NCBI RefSeq assembly: GCF_001428305.1
Contig: NZ_LMRZ01000001.1
Coordinates: forward strand, 124,289 to 188,288
DNA: 64,000 nt
Direction of reading: 5' to 3'
Source of the DNA: Janibacter sp. Soil728
GTDB taxonomy: Bacteria; Actinomycetota; Actinomycetes; Actinomycetales; Dermatophilaceae
Part shown: positions 51,164 to 59,203 of the stretch, piece after piece
Layout of the letters: each line of letters starts with the position of its first letter
Numbering within the stretch: position 1 is the first letter of the stretch
Made by a program: the position numbers and the translations under genes
The notes under the pieces: generated by a model
The model's database searches: none
Told to the model about the DNA's origin: nothing
Seen by the model: only the letters and a program-made list of their open reading frames with translations

Positions 51164-51349
51164 ATGGACCGCACCGCAACGAGACGGTGGCTGATCGTGC
51201 CGCTCGTCCTGATCCTGCTGAGTTTCGTACTGCCGTACACCCTCTTGAGCGACGTGGACGCCTGGTACGGCAGCTTCCTCTTCTGGACGCTCGCCACCGC
51301 AGTCGTCATCGGCGTCAATGCCGTCATCAGCAGCCGTTGGGAGGACTGA
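51164..51349 (+). CDS. DUF3311 small membrane protein, symporter partner
   Basis: 61 aa with two helices (WLIVPLVLILLSFVLPY and FLFWTLATAVVIGVNAVI) and the DUF3311-type Pro/Trp pattern. DUF3311 genes typically precede SSS permease genes, as here: the permease ATG follows the stop by 1 base. Probably a small subunit of that transporter. Confidence 0.8.
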   Translation: MDRTATRRWLIVPLVLILLSFVLPYTLLSDVDAWYGSFLFWTLATAVVIGVNAVISSRWED

Positions 51350-51350
51350 G

Positions 51351-52826
51351 ATGGAGGCCACCTGGATCTGGATCGGGATCGCGGTCTACATCGCGATCGC
51401 ACTCGTCACCGCCTTCCTCTCCCGAGAAGGCAGGTCGACGAGCATGTCCGACTACTTCCTCGGAAACCGCCAGATGGGCGGCTTCGTCTCGGCGATGAGC
51501 TACAGCGCCACGACCTACAGCGCATTCATGCTCGTCGGGCTCGCCGGGCTGACCTACTCAGGCGGCGTCGGCGCACTCGGGTTCGAGCTGATCTACCTGT
51601 GCGGCGTGACCCTCGTGGTGATCTTCGGCCCCCGCTTCTGGCTGGTGGGGCAGAAGTACGGCTACGTCACCCCGTCGGAGATGCTCGGCCACCGGTATGA
51701 CAGTCGCACGGTCGCCGTGGTCACCGCACTGACCAGCTGCGTGTTCCTCATCCCCTACGCCGCCGTGCAGCTGGCCGGCGTCGGGTACCTGGTCAGTGGC
51801 ATGAGTGGCGGCGCAGTCAGCTTCACGTCGGGCACGATCCTGGCCACCATCATGGCCATCGTCTTCTCGCTGGTCGCCGGGCTCCGCTCGGTCGCCTGGA
51901 CCGACTCCCTGCAGGCCATCATGATGGTCATCAGTGCCACGCTGGTGGTCATCTACGTCGTCTACCGACTCGGCGGCGCCGGGGACTTCTTCAGCTCGCT
52001 CAGCACCGACCACAGCGGGGCGCTCTCCGTCCCGGGCAACGGGTTCTTCACCTTCAGCGTCTTCTTGGGCCTGACCCTCCCCTGGATCTTCTTCAGCATC
52101 TCCAACCCCCAGGTGAGCCAGCGCCTCTACACACCGAGGTCGATGCGCGACCTGCGCACCATGCTCCTCGGGTTCATGGTCTTCGGCTTCATCTACACCC
52201 TGGTGTCGGTCATCTGGGGTTTCGCGGCACTGCAGCGCTTCCCCGACCTGGCCACGGGTGACCTCGCGACCCCGATGCTGCTCGCCTCCGACCTGGTGCC
52301 CACCGTCCTGGGTGTCATCGTGATGATCGGCATCATCGCTGCGGCGGTCTCCACCATCGACTCGATCATGCTCACCCTCTCCTCGATGGTCACGCGCGAC
52401 GTCTACCGAGTCGTCAAGAGCGAGGCCACCGAGGGAGCGCAGCTCAGGGTGGGCAAGTTCGCCCTGCCGGTGATCGCCCTGCTCGCCCTCGGGTTCGCAC
52501 AGCTCGAGGTCAACCTGATCGCTGTGCTCTCCGTGTCCGCGTCGGCCGGTCTGCTGGTCATGGTCCCACCGATCATCGGGGCCTTCTTCTGGAAGCGGGG
52601 AACCGCCCAGGGCGTCATCTGCGCCACCCTCGTGGCCGGTGTGGTGGTCCTCCTCCTCGAGATGACCTCCACCCGGCTGCTGGGTCAGGGCAGCGGCGTC
52701 TGGGGCCTGCTCCTCTCGCTGGCCCTCTTCGTCGGAGTCAGCCTCGCGACACCGGCGCCGCGAGACCGCGCGGCCGACTTCCTGGGACATGTGGAGGACG
52801 GCCTGCGCAAGCACAACGCCGTGTAG
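51351..52826 (+). CDS. Sodium:solute symporter of the nicotinate cluster
   Basis: 491 aa with about 13 membrane helices. SSS features include SMSDYFLGNRQMGGFVSAMSYSATTYSAFM (in part) near 25-50, and the sodium-site helix AAAVSTIDSIMLTLSSMVTRDVY near 335. The ATG at 51351 follows GGAGGA. Cotranscribed with nicE and the DUF3311 gene, it probably imports a substrate of the pathway; a C4-dicarboxylate or another pyridine acid is also possible. A hairpin terminator follows. Confidence 0.8.
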   Translation: MEATWIWIGIAVYIAIALVTAFLSREGRSTSMSDYFLGNRQMGGFVSAMSYSATTYSAFMLVGLAGLTYSGGVGALGFELIYLCGVTLVVIFGPRFWLVGQKYGYVTPSEMLGHRYDSRTVAVVTALTSCVFLIPYAAVQLAGVGYLVSGMSGGAVSFTSGTILATIMAIVFSLVAGLRSVAWTDSLQAIMMVISATLVVIYVVYRLGGAGDFFSSLSTDHSGALSVPGNGFFTFSVFLGLTLPWIFFSISNPQVSQRLYTPRSMRDLRTMLLGFMVFGFIYTLVSVIWGFAALQRFPDLATGDLATPMLLASDLVPTVLGVIVMIGIIAAAVSTIDSIMLTLSSMVTRDVYRVVKSEATEGAQLRVGKFALPVIALLALGFAQLEVNLIAVLSVSASAGLLVMVPPIIGAFFWKRGTAQGVICATLVAGVVVLLLEMTSTRLLGQGSGVWGLLLSLALFVGVSLATPAPRDRAADFLGHVEDGLRKHNAV

Positions 52827-52835
52827 CCGTCCACG

Positions 52836-52869
52836 CCCGCCCCGCCCTCACCTCGGGGGCTCGGGCGGG
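52836..52869. terminator. GC-rich terminator hairpin after the symporter gene
   Basis: CCCGCCC (52836-52842) pairs with GGGCGGG (52863-52869), 10 bp after the symporter stop and between convergent genes. A second GC-rich hairpin (CGCCGC and GCGGCG) lies about 15 bp further on. No U-tract, as common in actinobacteria. Confidence 0.6.
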
Positions 52870-52942
52870 TGTGCCGCATCGCCGCCGTGCGAGGCGGCGA
52901 GGTGGCGGCCATGATTTCGCAGCGGCTGAACACCCTCTGCGG

Positions 52943-53515
52943 TCAGTCCCGTGCGTCCTCTCCCGGGGTGTCGACGTCGAGGCCGGTGGCCAGGTCGCCG
53001 CACTCGATCTCGTCGGCACCGTGCCGACGCAGGTAGCCACCGGCCCCGCGGTCACCCGAGAGCTCGGCGACGAGCGGGGCCCAGTGGTCACGCCCGACGA
53101 GGACCGGGTGTCCGACGACGCCCGAGTACACCGCCCGACGAAGGGAGGCCACCCCCATCTCTCCCTGCAGCAGGCGCGCCGCGACCTCCGCGGTGACATC
53201 GGGCAGGTCGACGAGGTGGATCAGCGCGGCGTCCGCGGCACTCGACTCCAGCACGCGCAGCCCGTGGGCCAGCGAAGCGCCGAGACCGTCGGCCCAGTCG
53301 GGGCAGTGCGTGTAGTCGGTGCGCGGGAGCGCCTGCTCTGCGGCAGCGCCACTCGCCCCGAGGACGACAGTGACTGCGGCACAGCCCCCTTCGTCCAGGA
53401 CGGCGACCGCGCGGGCCAGCCACGAGGTGCCATCAGGATCGACCTTGAGGGCCTTGGGCATCCCCATGCGCCGCCCCGCACCCGCCGCCAGCAGCAGCCC
53501 CTGCACCATCTCCAT
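52943..53515 (-). CDS. MocA/MobA-like nucleotidyltransferase for molybdenum cofactor
   Basis: 190 aa. The N-terminal LLLAAGAGRRMGMPKAL is the nucleotide-binding signature of MocA/MobA-type enzymes, and LIHLVDLPDVTAEVAARLL near 125 carries the metal-binding Asp. MocA makes molybdopterin cytosine dinucleotide, the cofactor needed by nicotinate-dehydrogenase-type hydroxylases, which fits its place at the cluster edge. The ATG at 53515 is chosen; a 32-bp tandem duplication overlaps the start. Confidence 0.75.
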   Translation of the reverse strand: MEMVQGLLLAAGAGRRMGMPKALKVDPDGTSWLARAVAVLDEGGCAAVTVVLGASGAAAEQALPRTDYTHCPDWADGLGASLAHGLRVLESSAADAALIHLVDLPDVTAEVAARLLQGEMGVASLRRAVYSGVVGHPVLVGRDHWAPLVAELSGDRGAGGYLRRHGADEIECGDLATGLDVDTPGEDARD

Positions 53516-53579
53516 GCGCACGACCTTAAGGAAATTCGCACCCGCGTGCGCACGACCTTGAGGAGATGCGACTCCTTGA
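53516..53579. repeat. 32-bp tandem duplication next to the MocA-like start
   Basis: GCGCACGACCTTAAGGAAAT at 53516 recurs in diverged form at 53548 (GCGCACGACCTTGAGGAGAT), period 32. It lies between the divergent mocA-like and tetR genes and repeats the leader just before the MocA-like ATG. Confidence 0.6.
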
Positions 53580-53584
53580 CCCAC

Positions 53585-53611
53585 ACTGAACAGGCGTTTA
53601 GTCTACTGAAC
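53585..53611 (+). promoter_or_regulatory. Operator region of the tetR/ABC transporter operon
   Basis: GTTTAGT (53596-53602) and ACTGAAC (53605-53611) are inverted around CT with one mismatch, directly before the tetR ATG. A further ACTGAAC lies at 53585-53591. No ribosome-binding site is visible, so the transcript may be leaderless. Autoregulation by the TetR protein is likely. Confidence 0.6.
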
Positions 53612-54283
53612 ATGGGTACAGTGCAGGATGATCGGACCGCCCGGGCACGAGTGCGCGATGCCGCGCTCGAGCTCTTCGCCGCCCATGGGGAGGACCGGGT
53701 GACGATGCGCCAGGTCGCCGAGCTGGCCGGCGTCTCGCCGGCCCTGGTCGTCCATCACTTCGGCTCCAAGGCCGGTCTGCGCGAGGCCGTCGTCGAGCAC
53801 GTGCGCACCTGGATGGACGAGCTCTTCGACCTCTCGGCCGACACCGGCCTCGCCGAGGACCTGCAGGCCAGCGAGTGGTCCTCGATCGGGGAGATGCTCC
53901 AGCAGGCCTTGCCCGAGGGCTCACCCGTCATCCCCTACCTGCGCCGGCTGCTGATGACCGGCGACCCGGTCGCCACCCAGCTGCTGCGCGAGTGGCACCG
54001 CCGCACCGTCGAGATCTTCCGCGCGTGGGACGCCGCCGGCAAGCTGATCGCCGGACCCGACCCGCAGACCCGCGCCGCAATGGCGATGTCGTCCGACCTC
54101 GGCACGCTCCTCCTCGCCGACCACTGGCAGCAGATCCTGGGCTTCGACCCCCTCCGCGGGGAGGGCCTCGCTCGCTGGGCCGACGAGGCGATGCGTTTCT
54201 ATGGAGCAATATTGCCCCCACCCGATACAGGCAAAGACAGCGCGATCGGGGCTCGCCCCCCTTCGCCCGAGGAGGCCTCATGA
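53612..54283 (+). CDS. TetR family transcriptional regulator
   Basis: 223 aa. The N-terminal HTH is clear: RVRDAALELFAAHGEDRVTMRQVAELAGVSPALVVHHFGSKAGLREAV (in part) over residues 12-60. The ligand-binding part is helical and unassigned. It overlaps the ABC ATPase gene by ATGA and sits behind its own palindrome, so it should control the exporter. Confidence 0.9.
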   Translation: MGTVQDDRTARARVRDAALELFAAHGEDRVTMRQVAELAGVSPALVVHHFGSKAGLREAVVEHVRTWMDELFDLSADTGLAEDLQASEWSSIGEMLQQALPEGSPVIPYLRRLLMTGDPVATQLLREWHRRTVEIFRAWDAAGKLIAGPDPQTRAAMAMSSDLGTLLLADHWQQILGFDPLRGEGLARWADEAMRFYGAILPPPDTGKDSAIGARPPSPEEAS

Positions 54284-55308
54284 GTGAGTCAGCCATCATC
54301 GACGTCCACGGTCTGCACAAGACCTACGGCCGCACGCACGCTCTCGACGGGCTCGACCTGAGCGTGGCGCCCGGCGAGGTCCACGGCTTCCTCGGCCCCA
54401 ACGGCGCCGGCAAGTCCACGACCATCCGCGTCCTGCTCGGCCTGACCCGCGCGGACAGCGGCGAGGTCACCGTCCTCGACGGCGACCCGTGGCACGACGC
54501 CGTCGAGCTGCACCGCCGGCTCGCCTACGTCCCTGCCGGCGTCACTCTCTGGCCCGGCCTCACCGGCGGCCAGTGCATCGACGTGCTCGGCCGGGCGCAC
54601 GGCGGCCTGGACGACGCCCGCCGTGCCGACCTCGTCGAGCGCTTCGACCTCGACACCCGCAAGCGCACCCGCGACTACTCCACCGGCAACAGGCAGAAGG
54701 TCTCGCTCATCTCGGCACTGGCAGCCGATGTCGACCTGCTGCTCCTCGACGAGCCGACCTCCGGCCTCGACCCGCTCATGGAGCAGGTCTTCCAGGAGGT
54801 GGTCCGCGAGCGCGTCGCCGACGGCACGACGGTCCTGCTCTCGAGCCACATCCTCGGCGAGGTCGAGGCGCTGGCCGACCGGGTGAGCATCATCCGTGCC
54901 GGTAGGACCGTCACGACCGGCACGCTCGCGGACCTGCGGCGCAGCACGAGCAGCCGGGTGCACACCATCACCGACTCCTCCCCCGGGCTCGCCGGAGTGG
55001 ACGGCGTCACCGCACTGGACACGGGGAGCGTCGACGGCCGCATCGAGACCCGCTGCCATGTGGAAGGCGCTGCGGTGAGCGAGGTCGTGGGCCTGATCCA
55101 CGCCGCGGGTGTCCACACCCTGACGATCACGCCGCCGAGCCTGGACGACCTCTTCCTCGAGCAGTACCGGGAGGGGCCCTCCCTTCGAGACGGTCGCGGG
55201 GCGACCTCCTCAGGGAGCGAGCAGGACAGTCGCGGGGCGACCTCCTCAGGGAGCGAGCAGGACGGTCGCGGGGCGACCTCCGCAGGGAGCGACGAGGTGC
55301 GGCGATGA
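54280..55308 (+). CDS. ABC transporter ATPase with repeat-derived C-terminal tail
   Basis: 342 aa. Walker A is GPNGAGKST near 38-46, Walker B LLLLDEPTSGLDP near 162, and the H-loop lies in LLSSHILGEVEALADR. The signature motif is unusual, reading YSTGNRQK instead of LSGGQ. The conserved domain ends near residue 300 (DDLFLEQYREG). The last 40 residues are translated from three REP units and read RGATSSGSEQD with small changes. It energises the adjacent permease, probably for drug or antibiotic export. Confidence 0.85.
   Translation: MSESAIIDVHGLHKTYGRTHALDGLDLSVAPGEVHGFLGPNGAGKSTTIRVLLGLTRADSGEVTVLDGDPWHDAVELHRRLAYVPAGVTLWPGLTGGQCIDVLGRAHGGLDDARRADLVERFDLDTRKRTRDYSTGNRQKVSLISALAADVDLLLLDEPTSGLDPLMEQVFQEVVRERVADGTTVLLSSHILGEVEALADRVSIIRAGRTVTTGTLADLRRSTSSRVHTITDSSPGLAGVDGVTALDTGSVDGRIETRCHVEGAAVSEVVGLIHAAGVHTLTITPPSLDDLFLEQYREGPSLRDGRGATSSGSEQDSRGATSSGSEQDGRGATSAGSDEVRR
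55181..55291. repeat. REP-like hairpin expanded as a 36-bp in-frame tandem array
   Basis: The element starts CCCTTCGAGACGGTCGCGGG (55181-55200), with GGTCGC pairing to GCGACC. Units GCGACCTCCTCAGGGAGCG begin at 55201, 55237 and 55273 with a 36-bp period. It forms the 3' end of the ATPase gene. The same core at 5131-5227 repeats with a 39-bp period. Confidence 0.85.
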
Positions 55309-56894
55309 GCGCCCTCAGCACCACCGGAATCGGTACGAGCCTGCGGGTGCAGTGGCGCACCGGGCGGAAGGTCGTGCTCGCGTGGGTCCTCGGCCTCTTC
55401 GCCGTCGTCGTGCTGACCACCTCCTCGATCACCAGCCTCTACGACACCCCGGACAAGCTGCGTTCCTACGCGGAGACGACCACGAACCCGGGGATGCGTG
55501 TCCTCAACGGCGTCGTGGCCGGCACCGACACCCTCGGCGGAGCGATGGTCAACGAGCTCGGCTTCGTCGTCGCCTTCGCCGTCCCGCTCCTGGCCATCGC
55601 GCTCACCCTCCGCGGGACACGCCGGGAGGAGGAGGCCGGCCGTCTCGAGCTGCTCCTCGCGTCCCGGGTCGGGCGACAGGCACCGCTCCTCGCGGCCGTG
55701 GCCCTCGCCCTCGCCGCACTCGTCGGGCTGGGCCTGCTCACCACGCTCGCCTTCGTCGGCGTCGGCGCGGAGCCGAGCGGCTCGATCGTCTACGGCGCGG
55801 CGGTCGCATCGCTGGGGGCCACCTTCGTCGGCGTCAGCGCCATCGCGGCGCAGGCCTTCGGTCACACCCGATCGGCGTGGGCCGCCAGTCTCGGCGTCGC
55901 CGCCCTCGCCTACCTCGTCCGTGGTGCGGGAGCGGTCGACGAGACCTGGCTGCTGTGGGCCTCACCGCTCGGCTGGTACGACAAGGTGGCAGCTTTCGGT
56001 GAGCCGCGAGCGCTCCCCTTCGCCCTGAGCATCGGAGCCGCGCTTGCGCTCCTCGGGCTGGCCCTGCGGCTGTCCGCCACACGTGACGTCGGTGGCTCAC
56101 TGCTCGCCCCCCGGGTCGGACCGCACCGGGCGAGCGCCGGGCTGCGCTCGCCCTTCGGCCTGGCACTGCGGGAGCACCGCACCGTGACGCTCGGCTGGGC
56201 CGTGCTCGCCGCCGTCCTCATGGGCACCTACGGCTCGCTCATGCAGACCGTCATCGACGCGATCGAGGGCAACCCCGACCTGGCGGCCTGGTTGGCGGGC
56301 GGGGAGGCGGGCATCGTCGCGCCGATGGCCGCGATGTTCGTCCTGCTGCTCGCGCTGCTCGTCGGCGGCTACGTGCTGCAGGCGCTCGGCTCGCTGCGCC
56401 GCGAGGAGATCTCCGGCCGCCTCGAGCTGCAGCTGAGCGAGGCCCGCAGCCGCGCAGCCTGGCTGACCCCGCACCTCGCCGTCATCGCCCTCGGCACGCT
56501 GCTCGTCGGCGCCGCCGGCGGGGTGGCCCTCGCGGTGAGCACCGCTGCGGCGCTGGGTGACTCGTCGTGGATCCCGACACTGCTCCTCGCCTCGGCCCAG
56601 TACCTGCCGGTGATGCTGCTGCTCGCCGGGATCTCGCTGGCGCTCTTCGGCTGGTGGCCTCGGGCACAGGCCGCCGTGTGGGTGGTCTTCGCCGTCGCCG
56701 CGGTCATCGGCTACATGGGTCCGGGGCTCGATCTACCGACCTGGCTGATCGAGTGGGCGCCCTTCGGGCTCGTCGGCGATGTCCCGGCAGAGGACCTCGA
56801 CGCCACCGGCGCGCTCGTCGCGGGAGCCGGCGGGGTCGTCCTCGCCGGCCTCGGACTCCTCGGGTTCACCCGGCGCGACATCCCGCACCGGTGA
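55305..56894 (+). CDS. ABC transporter permease, polyketide-antibiotic exporter type
   Basis: 529 aa with about 12 membrane helices in two similar halves (each half contains RREEExGRLELLLA or RREEISGRLELQLSEAR after a helix pair). This duplicated layout is typical of actinobacterial exporters annotated as polyketide antibiotic permeases. ATGA overlap with the ATPase gene. Followed by the second 112-bp inverted-repeat element. Confidence 0.8.
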   Translation: MSALSTTGIGTSLRVQWRTGRKVVLAWVLGLFAVVVLTTSSITSLYDTPDKLRSYAETTTNPGMRVLNGVVAGTDTLGGAMVNELGFVVAFAVPLLAIALTLRGTRREEEAGRLELLLASRVGRQAPLLAAVALALAALVGLGLLTTLAFVGVGAEPSGSIVYGAAVASLGATFVGVSAIAAQAFGHTRSAWAASLGVAALAYLVRGAGAVDETWLLWASPLGWYDKVAAFGEPRALPFALSIGAALALLGLALRLSATRDVGGSLLAPRVGPHRASAGLRSPFGLALREHRTVTLGWAVLAAVLMGTYGSLMQTVIDAIEGNPDLAAWLAGGEAGIVAPMAAMFVLLLALLVGGYVLQALGSLRREEISGRLELQLSEARSRAAWLTPHLAVIALGTLLVGAAGGVALAVSTAAALGDSSWIPTLLLASAQYLPVMLLLAGISLALFGWWPRAQAAVWVVFAVAAVIGYMGPGLDLPTWLIEWAPFGLVGDVPAEDLDATGALVAGAGGVVLAGLGLLGFTRRDIPHR

Positions 56895-56904
56895 GATCGG
56901 GTTT

Positions 56905-57016
56905 GTTACGCGCGGGTACGACGTGCACTTGTCGCGTCATGCCATAGAGGAATCCCGGAAATCCAGGGTTCTTCTGTCGGTCTACGTCAGTAGTGGTAGT
57001 CGTACCCGCGCGTAAC
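56905..57016. repeat. 112-bp element with terminal inverted repeats, copy 2
   Basis: The ends are GTTACGCGCGGGTACGACG and the inverted CGTACCCGCGCGTAAC. Length equals that of the copy at 27378-27489. The ends are far better conserved than the middle. It fills the gap between the convergent permease and membrane-protein genes, starting 10 bp after one stop and ending 3 bp before the other. Confidence 0.8.
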
Positions 57017-57018
57017 TT

Positions 57019-57798
57019 CTAGTCAAGATCACCGGGGAGGCCGCCGGGCCCCCTCTCGGCATCCGATCCGGCTGCGTGCCGCGGGCCCCGCGCGGCCAGC
57101 CGCTCACGCAGCTCGTCCTGCTCGCGCCGACGGCTCATCTCGCGCCGGCCGAGCGCGAGGCCGATGAGGATCGGGATGACGTACTTGGCGTGCTCTGCCA
57201 GCCAGACCAGCCATCCAGGGGCATCCCAGTCCAGCCGCGGCAGCTCCCAGTCCGGCCAGGGGATCGACGGCAGATCGATCGAGGGCCACGGCATGGAGGG
57301 CAGGTCCACGTCGGCCCACGGGACCGAGGGCAGGTCGACCCGGCGCGCCAGCCAGAAGAACACGATGCCGATGAGGATCGGCACGACGACATCGGCCACC
57401 CCCTTGGCGACGTGCAGCGAGGCGTGGCGTCGCGGCTGCGACCTCATCCGCTCCTCACGCACGGCGGCGGGCGAACCCGGCTCGGGGACGAGGTCGAGCC
57501 CACCGACGCCGATCCGGGCAGCGGCCTCGGCCGCCCGCCGCTCACCCTCGAACCACGTGGCCCGCAGCGGCTTGCTCAAGCTGGTGAACCGCGCGCGGAC
57601 CGCCCCGAGCGAGTCAGCGAGCTCGTGCTCCTCGTCGACCACGAGGTAGAGGTTGTCCTCCAGTCCCGATGTGGTGGCGGCGATCTCCTCGCCGTCGACC
57701 CACCACGTGGCCTCGTTGCGCCACCCGTCACCCACGGAGGTCTCGACGCGGTGCTTCCGCCCGTCGATCTCCATCTCGTAGACCTGTGTCTCTCCCAC
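57019..57798 (-). CDS. Membrane protein with four DLPS-PW decapeptide repeats
   Basis: 259 aa from a GTG at 57798. Residues 1-125 are soluble, starting with a small beta-rich domain (VYEMEIDGRKHRVETSVGDG; ATWWVDGEEIAATTSGLEDN, in part). Two helices follow (about 132-151 and 196-217). Between them lie four decapeptides of the form VDLPSxPWxx (about residues 154-193), each with a Pro-Trp pair; the last is degenerate (WELPRLDWDA). The C-terminus is basic, then acidic. No family recognised; topology suggests the repeat loop is on one side of the membrane. Confidence 0.6.
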   Translation of the reverse strand: MGETQVYEMEIDGRKHRVETSVGDGWRNEATWWVDGEEIAATTSGLEDNLYLVVDEEHELADSLGAVRARFTSLSKPLRATWFEGERRAAEAAARIGVGGLDLVPEPGSPAAVREERMRSQPRRHASLHVAKGVADVVVPILIGIVFFWLARRVDLPSVPWADVDLPSMPWPSIDLPSIPWPDWELPRLDWDAPGWLVWLAEHAKYVIPILIGLALGRREMSRRREQDELRERLAARGPRHAAGSDAERGPGGLPGDLD

Positions 57799-57955
57799 GA
57801 CGCCGACGCTACGAGGACGCCCGGGCCGGGCCATCAGCCGCAGGTCCCTCCCTTCGTCATCCTTTGGTAGGGCTTTGGCCGATCGCGGTGCGCCTCCACC
57901 GCCGCGGGCCCGCGCGGTCGTAGGTTCGCAGGAATCAACTCCGAGGTGTGTCCCC

Positions 57956-59203
57956 GTGAAGATCAACAACGACCCGGTGTTTGTCCGGCGGCGCCGTATC
58001 GCCCTGGCTGCGCTCGTCATCGTCCTGCTGGTGCTCGTGCTGTGCATCGGCAAGCTCGTCGGGGGCGAGGGCAGCGCCTCTGCCGCCAAGGCACCCGCGA
58101 GCGCGCCGCCCGCCGCCTCACCGCCACCTGTGAAGGTGGAGAAGCCTGCTCCCAAGGAGAGCGCCGCGGTGACCGGCAAGCCGGCAGCACCCGCCGACTC
58201 GACCATGGTCCGCGTCCAGCGGCTCACCGGTGGGCTGACGCCCAAGTCCGTCGTCGCCTCGCCGTCGGGCCAGGTCTTCGCGCAGAACATGATGTACACG
58301 CACACCGTCAGCGCCTTCACCGCCGACGGCGCGCTGCACAAGACGATCTCCGACGCGGTCGACCTGTCCGACTTCGGCATCAAGGGGCACCCCGGCACGA
58401 GCAAGGGCGCACCGGTCGAGATGGCCTTCAGCCCCGACGGCAAGACCGCGTGGGTGAGCAACTACTCGATGTACGGCCAGGGCTTCGAGCCCGAGGGCAA
58501 GGACGCCTGCACCGGACCACAGGGCGTCTCGGACAGCTACCTCTACAAGATCGACACGGCGAAGCTCGAGATCACCGATGTCGTGAAGGTCGGCGCGGTG
58601 CCCAAGTACGTGGCCGCCACCCACGACGGCTCCAAGGTGCTCGTCACCAACTGGTGCTCGATGGACATGGACGTCGTCGACACCAGGACCAACAAGGTCA
58701 CCGAGACCATCAAGCTGCCCGGCAAGCACCCCCGCGGCATCGCGATCAGCCCCGACGACGAGGTCGCCTACGTGGCGATCATGGGCTCCGACGAGACGGT
58801 CAAGGTCGACCTCGGCTCGGGCGAGGTCGTCGACTTCGCCGACACCGGTGACGGGCCCCGCCACCTGCTCGTCTCCCCCGACGGCTCACGGCTCTACGTC
58901 TCCAACAACGGCTCGGGCACCGTGAGCGAGGTCGACGCCGCCACCGGCAAGACGCTGCGCGAGGCCAAGGTCGGCAGCCAGCCCCGCTCGATGGCGATCA
59001 GCCCCGACGGCGGCGCCCTCTACGTCGGCAACTACGCCAGCAGCACGGTGAGCAAGATCGCGACCAAGGACTTCGAGGTCGTCCAGACCGAGCAGACCGA
59101 CGGCCTGCCCATCGGCATCACCTACGAGCCCACCAAGAAGCGCGTGTGGGTCGCCAGCTACGGCGGCTCGATCGTGGTCTTCGACGACTCCCACGCCGCG
59201 TGA
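57956..59203 (+). CDS. Membrane-anchored YVTN-type beta-propeller protein
   Basis: 415 aa, GTG start after CCGAGGTG. A basic N-terminus precedes one helix (IALAALVIVLLVLVLCIG, about 16-33), then a Pro/Ala/Lys-rich linker and a propeller from about residue 85. Blade repeats are seen as SPDGKTAWVSN, SPDDEVAYVAIMG, SPDGSRLYVSNNGSGTVSEVD and SPDGGALYVGNYASSTVS. The propeller is extracytoplasmic. Ligand unknown. It overlaps the next gene (GTGA), so the two are coupled. Confidence 0.8.
   Translation: MKINNDPVFVRRRRIALAALVIVLLVLVLCIGKLVGGEGSASAAKAPASAPPAASPPPVKVEKPAPKESAAVTGKPAAPADSTMVRVQRLTGGLTPKSVVASPSGQVFAQNMMYTHTVSAFTADGALHKTISDAVDLSDFGIKGHPGTSKGAPVEMAFSPDGKTAWVSNYSMYGQGFEPEGKDACTGPQGVSDSYLYKIDTAKLEITDVVKVGAVPKYVAATHDGSKVLVTNWCSMDMDVVDTRTNKVTETIKLPGKHPRGIAISPDDEVAYVAIMGSDETVKVDLGSGEVVDFADTGDGPRHLLVSPDGSRLYVSNNGSGTVSEVDAATGKTLREAKVGSQPRSMAISPDGGALYVGNYASSTVSKIATKDFEVVQTEQTDGLPIGITYEPTKKRVWVASYGGSIVVFDDSHAA

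Noticed and set aside
55181-55291. CRISPR-like array
   Set aside because: Same reasoning: three 36-bp tandem units with no variable spacers, lying inside a coding frame.
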